Assembly: GCF_000003815.2 (NCBI RefSeq) | Contig: NC_049982.1 | Location: forward strand, 28,673,428-28,737,427 | Length of the DNA: 64,000 nt | Direction of reading: 5' to 3' | From: Branchiostoma floridae | Lineage: Eukaryota > Chordata > Leptocardii > Amphioxiformes > Branchiostomatidae | In this document: one piece after another, positions 1-10,500 of the stretch | How positions within the stretch are numbered: position 1 is the first letter of the stretch | Layout: the number at the start of each line of letters is the position of its first letter | The notes under the pieces: model-generated | Database searches by the model: none | What the model saw: only the letters and a program-made list of their open reading frames with translations | What the model was told of the DNA's origin: nothing | Translations under genes and position numbers: made by a program

Positions 1-400
1 GCATCTCTGTAGCACATTTCAGGTCATTTGGTTTCAATACAAGGGCATAGGAGCCAAAAATATACATTTTTGTCAAAAATGGCCAAATATCCCCAAATAA
101 CTCATTTTTCAAGTGTCCTATGCAAAAAGTGTCGTGACGGTCCTTTGGAAATATGTTCAGTGCACCTCTGTACCAAATTTCAGGTCATTAGGCTGTAATA
201 CCAGGGCACAGGGGCCCAAAATATATATTTTTGGTCTAAAAATGACCAAACCCCTAAATATCATAATTTTTAAGGCCCCTATCAAAAAAGGTTTTTTTTT
301 GCTATTTCTACCTTCATGCCAAATTTCAGCTCATTTGGCCCCAAAATGAAAAAGTTGAATCCATTTGAAGGTTTCACGGTGGTCAAATACGGGCTCAAAA
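1..400. repeat. Two degenerate units of a ~155-165 bp interspersed satellite
   Basis: Phrases such as 'atttcaggtcatttgg' followed by 'aatacaagggca' and then 'gccaaaaatatac' recur about 155 bp apart. The same family, in reverse orientation, forms the tandem block at 48.6-49.3 kb and a single degenerate copy near 57.07-57.27 kb. No convincing coding exon overlaps it; the short ORFs here are low-complexity. Confidence 0.7.
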
Positions 401-2117
401 CCTCCCATGTCTAGCCGAATTCGAACCTTCTTCCATGATGTTCCATCTGACGTAATTCGAACCGAACCCGTGTTCTATTTAGGTCATCTGCGGTCAATGC
501 AGGTAAAACCGTGCTTTCTGGCATTTTCCGCCCAACTAACTTGACTCAGGCGAAAAATATATTTTCTAACCAATATAAACAAGTTTCTGGACAGTACACC
601 TATGTTTTCACTTTGTTGCGGACCTGTAATATGTAACGAAGCAACTGGTGTTTTTTTTGTGACCTTGAATATCATAAGTGTTGTTTACATCGGAATCAAT
701 TACACCCTCCCGCTATCCGTGCGGCATGACATGCGTGCAAACATCGTTTAAGATCTCGACCAAGAAGAGCCCAAATTAACTCATTGACGGCTCAAAATGA
801 CCGCAACGGTTTTCCCGACATTTCTGTTTTTGGATTTTTAAAAGATGCCTTTGATTTTGAATTATCGGTAATTAAGTGCAAAAAATGCCATTTTTACGCA
901 CATTTTTGACTGTAACTTTGCTTAAAATAAAAAATTTAAAAATCCCAAAAACAGAAAGTTTTATTTTCCTCATAGATGACGAAAAATATAAAAATCGAGA
1001 ATTTTCGATGACACTTGCGGCCCATCTTATCTAGAGTTTGGTCATATTAGAGGCCTTCCTGAAAACAGAAAATAACCGTCTTTGGAAGCAAAATCTAAAC
1101 AAAACAGCTGTTTAAATTCAAATGACAAGATTCAAAGTATGTAAAATTGCTATCTTCATCTTGTTTCAAAAACATTTTCACTGTCATAGCACTTTGTTTA
1201 TTTTCAAATATTTTACGCTAGCCAATAGTAGGCCTCCTGTAACCCGATACTCTGTCGAACGCGCATAGCAACGGGAAAGAATACCCTAGCAACCGACCGC
1301 CGTGTTGGCAGGAGAAGAAGAAGGAGAAGAGACGCGACAAAAAACAACATATTGCAATCCATACTGTAGTATGGATTGAAATATAACAATATATTTCACC
1401 ATACCTATGGTATGGCTGAAATATAATCACAGTACTTTTGTCCAGATCTTCTTCTCTTCTTCTTGTAGCTTCTCAACATCAGATCAGACACAAACCCATC
1501 TCTGGTTCTATATTTTGAAACCCACTCGGTGACTAAAAATGTACATTAATTTTGTAACGTGCATTTTAACATTTCTTTCTATATGCGGCTTCTGAGTATA
1601 TAAGGCTCTCATATATAAGTCAAAGCTTAAACGGGCTTTTGTAGGGTTGTGTTCATATAAAGCCCATTGTTACAAATCACCCAATGTTCCTACAAATGGT
1701 ATGGGCTCCTACAATAGATTAAATTGTAAACGTTAAACGTTATAGCATCTGTCGTTTAGGTTCAATCTTGCCTTTTAGAGCATTATTTCTAGACACACAT
1801 TTGTTCTAAATGTCATGTAGATCTAAAACTAAAAGTAGGCTTATCATCCAAACTCATTACCCTGAACCATACAATGATCTGAACATATGTATAGATTAGA
1901 TCATTAGATCTAAAATGTTTCTACAACAATTGTACAAAGCACATCTATGTTACTTGGTCAATATTCAATATTTCGTAATTCTTACTCACTCAGGGCATCA
2001 TAATTCACATAAAAATTCTCAAGTTACGTGACGTCTTTTCAGGCCTGATCATGTTATGGTTTCAATAATCATTTCATGACTCTACATTTGAACCTTCGAC
2101 ACGATGTTGGGAACCCC
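401..2117. other. Non-coding stretch, no gene seen
   Basis: No splice-bounded coding exon is recognisable. Around 1340-1440 lies a small inverted motif (ATACTGTAGTAT and the words 'gaaatatattgttata' on the opposite strand) whose relatives reappear at 48510-48560, so it is probably a remnant of a mobile element. The remainder is AT-rich and featureless. Confidence 0.5.
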
Positions 2118-2119
2118 AT

Positions 2120-2415
2120 GTGGGTTAGGGTTAGGATTAAGGTTAAGGTTAAAGTTAGGGCTAAGGTTAGGGTTAGGGTTAGGGTTAGGTTAGGGTTAGG
2201 TTTACGGTCAGGGTGAGGGTTAGTGTCAGGGTCAGGGTTAGGGTTAGGGTTAGTGTTAGGGTTAGGGTTAGGATTAGGTTAGGGTTAGGGTTAGGGTTAG
2301 GTTAGGGTTAGGGTTAGGGTTAGGGTTAGGGTTAGGGTTAGGGTCAGGGTTAGGGTTAGGGTCAGGGTTAGGGTTAGAGTTAGGGTTGTGTTAGAGTTCG
2401 GGTTCGGGTTAGGTG
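2120..2415 (+). repeat. Interstitial telomere-like (TTAGGG)n tract
   Basis: About 295 bp of GGTTAG hexamers, largely perfect between 2230 and 2400, with variants GGTCAG, GGTTAGT and single-base losses at the edges. This is the chordate telomere motif in an internal position. The short reading frames of Thr-Leu or Gly-Leu dipeptides that cross it are artefacts of the repeat. Confidence 0.95.
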
Positions 2416-4176
2416 TGACGTATTTTTCTCCCACCTGGTATACCGGAAACCCCCAAGAAGTGTTGCGGCAAATGCTTGAGAGGAGAAAAAATTGGCTGGG
2501 CACCGAGCAGCATGGTCACCCACTACAGTCAAACAGTCTCTGCCTCATTCAGACTAAGTCGTGTAAACACAATTGATTAATATTACACTAACAAACTGCA
2601 TAATCAACTAAGCATTACTTTCACTTGCTGAAGAAAGTTAAACAAAACAGATTTTTTTACTCATTTGTAATATAACTCCTGTTTCACTTAATGTCATAAC
2701 GTCAATTCATTTCATTTGATAACTTTGTTTAATTTCATTATGTAAAACTTTTCATATTACATGTATCTTGTTTCTAGGGGGAGGCCCACGGAAAGCCATA
2801 AAGGCTTCTACCCTCCTCCTGTATGTTTTTCTTTTCTGTATATTAATTTGTTTTTAATTGGTGTTATTTGTATAAATAAATAAATCACATAGCATTCAGA
2901 ATGATCTACCAAGCCCTTCGAAATAGTCACTAAGGGTTGACCTACACTGTTATTGCTTCATTACTCAGTGGAACCTTCACCCCAAGTGAATCCCATGAGC
3001 GGGTGATAAAGAGATTTGTACTTTTCATAACGAAGATAGAAATGGATTAAACAAGTTTTTTCCGCACACAAAAAATATTCTTACCAACAGAACATGCTTC
3101 CTATCAGGCCTCTGGCCCTTCTCATGACAAAATGACCCTAAACGTAACTCACGTGACTCAGCAAAGAGTCAATGGTGCCAGGCAATACGTCAGAGCACAT
3201 CGACCATCTTTCAACCGAGACGGGGGCCGACACCGATTACCGGGAACATTTGATCCGTTGCTGACGTCACACTTCCGTCCAGGTCATGTGAACTTGAGAA
3301 GGACTAATTGAAATCATGTAGGTAAGCGTTTTACTTCGTGTACAGAAAGAGCGCTTAATATCTCACAAATTTCTAAGTTGACCCATTGGTTTCTTTCCAT
3401 CTTTGACATCTCAGTTTGCCGAATAGCAGTTTTAGAGCAGTGGCGACAGATCGGCCTGTCGCCTATAGACGTCCTGTAACAACAAAAAATAACCATGAAA
3501 AGAATGTGACATTTATATAATGATTTGTCTTTTAGGTTGTTTGCAATATGAATGATAATGCCTTATTTTACGTTGTCACATACACAGATAATTTGATATT
3601 TCCATGTCCATCAACTTGCGCGATGTTTCCTGACTGTATATGACAAAGTCAAAGAAGGACAGAAATAAAGAATCTATATTTCGGTATGCCATACACTCTG
3701 TTTTCAGTCATTTGTTCAACCTTCCTGACCACTTAGATTTCAAAATGAAGGCATCCATATAATCCAATCAGCATGGCCTAAGGGATAAGTAAACAGACAG
3801 GGAGAACTAATTCTATAGCTGGTTTGGCGGAGAGACTCGCCATAGCTGCAGACGCGCCGTTATAATTATACAGGAGGGTTGAACACGTGACGTGCGCGCG
3901 GTAAGCAGTTTCCATGTTAAGTCCATCTCCAAACCCGAGTTCCACGACCACATACCTTCGCCAAATGATCTTATCCTTTAAAACTGATGTATGGTAAAGA
4001 TTTTCAAATCATTCCAAGTATTTCTGTTGAAGTTAGACAGTTGGAGTGGCAGAGTAGGAAAGTAAGGCATATAGACATCAAGAGAGAGACCGGTTGTGTG
4101 ATTTGGTCAAATGAGTACTAAAGCTGTTCCATATAATTTGATGAATTTACAACAAAGGTAGCTTCACATGACGTAC
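2416..4176. other. Intergenic, possibly the 3' end of the lectin gene
   Basis: No domain-bearing exon is visible. On the minus strand an acceptor-like site (TTGTTACAG) at about 3480 would follow the lectin exon that ends at 4177. In the expected phase 1 it reads only two or three codons before TAG, so it could be a tiny terminal exon. A poly(A) signal was not found close by. The rest is ordinary unique-looking sequence with a short AAATAAATAAAT run near 2874. Confidence 0.35.
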
Positions 4177-4581
4177 CTGCAGCGACTTGGCAGATGAAGG
4201 GATGTCTATAAAAAGCACATGGAACATTGGCCCACATGCCACTCCATGCGAACACACTAGTAACAACGCATTCATGATGGTGACTGACGAGTTGGGTCCG
4301 TTTCGGATGCCAATTGTTGTAGTCACCAAGTGCAGAACCGTCCACCCACCCAAAGCTCCTCTCTCCGCTCTGACGGTGCAGGCCGATCCAGAAGGTTTCG
4401 CTGCCGAGCTCGGACATGGACAAGGAGAGCAGGAAGGCGTTGGTCCCAGCATCTCGGGGCATGGCGAGGGTGCCGCCGTCTTCACGACAGGTCTCGTCCG
4501 CATCGCTGAAGGTACTTAGTGTGTTGTAGGCCTTGTAGCAGACTCCACGCCACATCGTGTAACCTTCGGCGCGGTAAGATG
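4177..4581 (-). CDS. C-type lectin-like domain exon (intact)
   Basis: A 405-bp exon with acceptor TTCCTTACAG and donor GCAG/GTACGT, phase 1-1, encoding about 135 residues. Visible family marks are YTMWRGVCY, ETCREDGGTLAMPRD, FWIGL, FGWVDGS, NNW, HECVV, WANVPC and FICQV. The four core cysteines are all present. The extra N-terminal cysteine of long-form domains, seen as SCP or ACL in the two broken copies nearby, is replaced by Tyr (ASYRAEGY), leaving the Cys of GVCY unpaired. There is no EPN or QPD motif (HPK is in that place) and WND reads WAN, so canonical calcium-dependent mannose or galactose binding is doubtful. If the donor is not used, the frame runs 19 more residues to a stop at 4118. 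Confidence 0.9.
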
Positions 4582-7500
4582 CTGTAAGGAAGATTTGCAT
4601 TGGGACGGGAATTATTTCTGACTAACTGTATACTGACTTTCTTTTATTAGAAACCATTTCCTTGGAGTCAGGGATTTTCTGAACCAGCATTATTTTCTAT
4701 AATCTCTGTTTATCCTAGAAGACTTAATATTTTTGAATCCCCAACATTCAAAGGAAACAACAGCAGAGAAATTCTAATTTGAAAATACGACCGCTCCGCT
4801 GAAGCTCGTTTGTGTGTTGTAGGCCCTGTAGCAGATTCCGCGCCGCAACATGTACTCACCAAGACATGCTGCTGTAAGAAAGATTTGCAGTGACGGGAAA
4901 CATTTGAACGAGACAGAAAAGTTTCCGCACTGAACTTAAATTAATTATCACTTAAAGTCACAAACACGTCACACGCACACTAAACAAAATCCATTTGACT
5001 AATGACTAGTGTCGTTCGTTAACTAGAGTGTACATAGTATACGTATACCGAAATCTAGTCAACCTCAACTACAATACTCCGTCAGGAAGTGACTTTCCTT
5101 CCCAGAGGTGACATGTACAGGGGACGAGAACACCTGTTTTGTCCATTGTTTTCGTTTTGTGTTTTAATGTAATACTTGTGTGCGAATAAATAAACAAACA
5201 TTTGGAGAACATGCCCAAATGTCTGTTAAATACATGTGTGTTAAAATATGGAATGATCTTCCCCCCTCCCTTAAGAATCATGTCTAGGTAGCAAGGTTCC
5301 GTCAGGTATGTGAAAAATGGCATGCACGGTGCAACCACTGTTGATGTCGCTGTTTTTAAAACTTACTGGTTCAGACCTTACCACATATTGGTACGTCACA
5401 CAGCTCCCATCTCGTGCCGGGATCCCGGGTGTAGCACCAAACTCCGGATGTACCGTCTGGGTTCCGACAGTAGTTCTGCTCCAGTCCGGAATATGGGTAA
5501 CTATAAGATGTCTTGTCGTGTGTATGTGGTGTCTGGCTGTCCCAGCGCTGACACGTCTTGCCTGTTTTGGTCACGGCGACTGTTCCTCTGTAGAATTCAC
5601 CATTTCTCTCGAGATTCTGGCAGTCTTCTGGGTCTGATAAGTGAACATTTAGTGAGTGGGTAGGTCTCGAAATGATTAGCTTTTGGGCCCCCTAGCGGAT
5701 CTCTATACAGCGGAACTTCCGGTTTCGGCATCTCGTGTTCTTGACAAGCTATGGTCACGAGTTTTGCTTGGTAGATAGCTCTTGCGGTCAAGTTTGATAA
5801 TGGGCCCCTAACTGCTTTCTAAGGTAATTGTCCGGATATTGGAAACTGCTCAATCAGGCTCACATAACAAGTGGATTAAAAAATCTCTTTACAAAATAAG
5901 CACATTATTATTAAAGAAGAAGGAATTCAGTGTCAACAACACAATAGACAATGAAACAATTTAAACAGATTTTTGGCAGCCGCAATATTTACTACCTAGG
6001 TACACCTTAATTGCGTTAATAGCTACGAAAGAAGAAAAAAGATTACCACAATGAAAAGAGAAAACATAGACCTGTTGTATCCATGACCTCAGTCTGGAGA
6101 TCGAACTTAGGCTGCAGAGTGCTTCGATCCCGGTAGAGGGGGCTGCTGACCTGTGACACGTTAGCAAACGTGGCGGTGGTCGTTTCTAATTCAGATAATC
6201 CTGAACATAAGGTAAACAAAATTAGTCAGAAGATATCAGCAACAAATAAGCATATTAAAAAAGAAGGGATTTTAAGACAATAGATATTGAACCACTTGAT
6301 TTGAAACAATTGAGACAAATTTTTGGAAGTACCGCTCCGCTACAGTACCGCAACTTGCTGCTAGGAGGCCCATTTTCGAACTTGACCTTCCTTTTCCCAA
6401 CCTCTACATATCATGCCAAATATCATGTTAAACCTTTCATAGCTTCTGGAGTTATGCTCTCCGCAAACAAACGGACACACACACTCGACCCTCTGCAGTA
6501 CCGACGGAAAATGCCAGGTCAACCACTTTCGAACTGGGCGTTTCTTTTTGCAACCGCTACTCAAATACCAAATATCATCAAAATCCATTCAAAGCTTCTC
6601 GAGATATGTTGATTGACCTACATTTACACCCACAACCACAGCTGCTCAACCGAAAACATAGCCAATTATCAAGTTTTATCATTACAGTGTAATACAGCTG
6701 TCAGGAGCAGTGCTCAGTTCAGCGGGGGTAATGACTGTCTTATTCAGTAAGTTGATTTGAAACAATTTAAACAGATTTTTGGAAGCTGCAATATTTACTA
6801 CCTGTGTAAAGAGCTACAAATAAAAAGGCAAGATTGTCGCAAGAATAAGAGAAAAGCTAACCGCTTTGATCCCGGTAGAGGGGGCTGCTGAACTGTGCCC
6901 TGCCGACAAAAGCGTAGGTTTTTGTCGCCTGTACTGCCGCTTCACATGCTTCATCTTTCGAAATGGAACCTGAAAGAAAGCAAGATTAGGAATGAGGTTT
7001 AGGTAGAGAATAAAAATGAATATTGGACACTTATACATGTCCCTAATTCTCTTAAAGTTTCCGATCCAATAGTCGTTCACGGACTTGTAAAAGGAGATCA
7101 GGAAGTCGTTGCTCCCAGCGTCTCGGGGCATGACGAGGGTGCCGCCGTCTTCACGACAGGTCGCGTCTGCATCGCTGAAGCTCTTACGTAGTGAACACGT
7201 TGTAACAGATTCCACGCCACATTGTGTAATCTTCGGGGCAAGATGCTAAAAGAAAGATTTGCAGTAACTTGGGAAACACAGGGCCAGCTGGCCACATGGC
7301 TTCCTTTTCTCCGGGTGGCCCAGCCGACACAGGGCCAGCTGGCCCCATGGCTCCCTTTTCTTCGGGTGGCCCAACAGACACAGGGCCAGTTGGCCCCATG
7401 GCTCCCTTTTCTTCGGGTGGCCCAGCCGACACAGGGCCAGCTGGCCCCATGGCTTCCTTTTCTCCGGGTGGCCCAGCCGACACAGGGCCAGCTGGCCCCA

Positions 7501-10500
7501 TGGCTCCCTTTTCTTCGGGTGGCCCAACAGACACAGGGCCAGCTGGCCCCATGGCTTCCTTTTCTCCGGGTGGCCCAGCCGACACAGGGCCAGCTGGCCC
7601 CATGGCTTCCTTTTCTCCGGGTGGCCCAGCCGACACAGGGCCAGCTGGCCCCATGGCTCCCTTTTCTCCGGGTGGCTCGGCAGACACAGGGCCAACTGGC
7701 CCCATGACTCCCTTTTCTCCGGGTGGCCCAGCCGACACAGGGCCAGCTGGCCCCATGGCTTCCTTTTCTCCGGGTGGCCCAGCCGACACAGGGCCAGCTG
7801 GCCCCATGGCTTCCTTTTCTCCGGGTGGCCCAGCCGACACAGGGCCAGCTGGCCCCATGGCTTCCTTTTCTCCGGGTGGCTCGGCAGACACAGGGCCAAC
7901 TGGCCCCATGACTCCCTTTTCTCCGGGTGGCCCAGCCGACACAGGGCCAGCTGGCCCCATGGCTTCCTTTTCTCCGGGTGGCCCAGCCGACACAGGGCCA
8001 GCTGGCCCCATGGCTCCCTTTTCTTCGGTTGGCCCGACAGACACAGGGCCAGCTGGCCCCATGGCTCCCTTTTCTTCGGTTGGCCCGACAGACACAGGGC
8101 TAGCTGGCAACGTGGCTTCCTTTTCTCCGGGCGGTCCGGGTGGCCCGCCAAGGTACTTACCTTCCTTCTCCTGCTCACGCGCTTGCAGTTTTCCCTTCTC
8201 CAGGATAGCAGTGACTGTATCGTCAAAAAAAAGAAGAGAATATCACGGTCGCAAAGCTTTCCATATTACTACAGCATGACATGTTTTGACAAGTTTTATT
8301 TCAAGATGCACGGCATTGCATCGGTACATTGGCTGAATTGAGCCGACATTTACATACATGACACAGCTGCACTAAAATCCGGTCACAATATTAAAAACTT
8401 GACATTTGCAAGCCTTTCTGTACATATAAGTACGAACTAGAGTTTCACAAACACATACCTTCACCAAATAAATAAGGTTTATTATGAAGAATGCCTGCTT
8501 TCGAGACCTTATAAATTGTTGATGGTCCTGTTCTTTTGTAGATATAACTGGGCTATAGAGTTCCCTAATTTATTATGCGAATGAAGTCTTAACTAACCTT
8601 TTTTGCTGATGTATTATAAATGTTTCTCAGTGATTATGCAAATAATGTCCTCATTAGCATAAATTATCTGTTGATCATCTTGTCTAAGCAAATAACAAAA
8701 TATGTTATTTAATTATTGTGTTGTTCAAAGTATGAAAGTCTTCTCTTAGCAACGAAGGCTATCATAGCTTTTCCTCATATATTATGTAAATAAGACCCAG
8801 ATTTGCATGATTTATGTCTGATGATGTTCACCTTTACTTAGCTTTCAATTGCTTCAAGAATGAAATTCTGATCATTTACCACAAACTTCTTCATTAAATA
8901 TGCAAATTAGGTACACATTTGCATAATTGATCAATTTTTCAATATTTGTCTTGTTCAGTTACATATGTCGTATGTTTGAGCAGCCTATTATGAAATGCAT
9001 TAGATTTTGAAACTTCCCTGATCGATTATGCTAATTAGCTCATTATTTGCATAATTAGTATCTAATTATGTAAAGCATCACTCATGATATCTAAATACCA
9101 AATATCATGACGGTCCGTCAACTCCTTCCCCAGTTATTCATGTCCAAATCTCGAAACGAAAACGCTCGCTGCAGTTCCAAATAATTTGCTAGGGGGCCCA
9201 AACTTACACCACTTACTCCCTGCCCCAAGACCTATTCACTACTAAAAACTCAGGAACCTGGCTTTTGCAGAAAGTTTGACCTCCAAATTCAAAGCTCCGA
9301 TACAGTACCGCAACTTGCTGATAGGAGGCCCATTTTCGAACTTGACCTTCCTTTTCCCAACCTCTACATATCATGCCAAATATCATGCAAAACCTTTCAT
9401 AGCTTCTGGAGTTATGCTCTCCGCAAACAAACGGACACATACACTCGACCCGCTGCAGTACCGACGGAAAATGCCAGGTCAACCACTTTCAAACTGGGCG
9501 TTCCTTTTTGCAACCGCTACTCAAATACTAAATATCATCAAAATCCATCCAAAGCTTCTCGAGATATGTTGATTGACCTACAGTTACACCCACAACCACA
9601 GCTGCTCAACCGAAAACATAGCCAATTATCAAGTTTTATCATTACAGTGTAATACAGCTGTCAGGAGCAGTGCTCAGTTCAGCGGGGGTAATGACTGCCT
9701 TATTCAGTAAGTGTACCACTAGTACCAGGTATGAGATCAGGGAGATGCAAAGCTACAAGATACATGCCATTTCAACAGCATGTTACAAGCTTTACTTCGC
9801 CGTATTCAATCAAAATTTAAAAAAATAAGAGAAAACTGACCTGCAAAATAGGACGATACAACAGCGCTAGCGATGATCACGAAGAACGCAAAGCTCGAGA
9901 ATTTCCACAACGCCTTGCATTCCTTCCTCCTCTGTTTACGGGCTGCTGTTGGACATAAGACATGAAAATCATTTTTGCCTTCGCCAGAATGGCAGAAGGT
10001 TATGGAAATGGTTGAGCCAGGAGTTTTTGGGTCTATATGTAGGTCAACAGCATATAACTAAAAAAGTTGTTGATGGATCTTCGAAATATTTTGTAGGTGT
10101 GTAGCTGTTGTAGAAAGGAAGGTCAAGTTTAAAAACAGTATACCTGGCGTTTTATTACATGTCTGCAGCGAGCTTTGTACGTAAGTGCGTTTGGCTGTAA
10201 ACAACATAACTCGAGAAGCTGTAAATGGATCTTAATGATATTTAGTGGATAGGTAGGGGTTACAAAAAAGGGAGGTCAAGCTCGATAATGGGCCTCATAG
10301 CGACTGGTTTTGGTACTGCAAGTGAGCTTCAAAGTTTGCGCTTTAATTTTATAGAAGTGCCAGTTTCATGATTTTTAAGTGGTGGATAGATGTTGGGACA
10401 AGGAGTAAATGGTGTAAGTTTGGGCTCCCTAGCAGCTTGTTTGGAACTGCAGTGGGTCTTATAGTTCGAAACTTTGAGGAAAGATAAATCCAGAGGGGAT

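Noticed and set aside
4187-4519. Plus-strand frame of 110 codons
   Set aside because: Antisense shadow of the C-type lectin exon.
7269-8279. A 336-codon plus-strand frame opposite the collagen exon
   Set aside because: Shadow of a 51-bp tandem repeat whose period is a codon multiple. The minus-strand frame has the splice sites, the Gly-X-Y character and lectin context.
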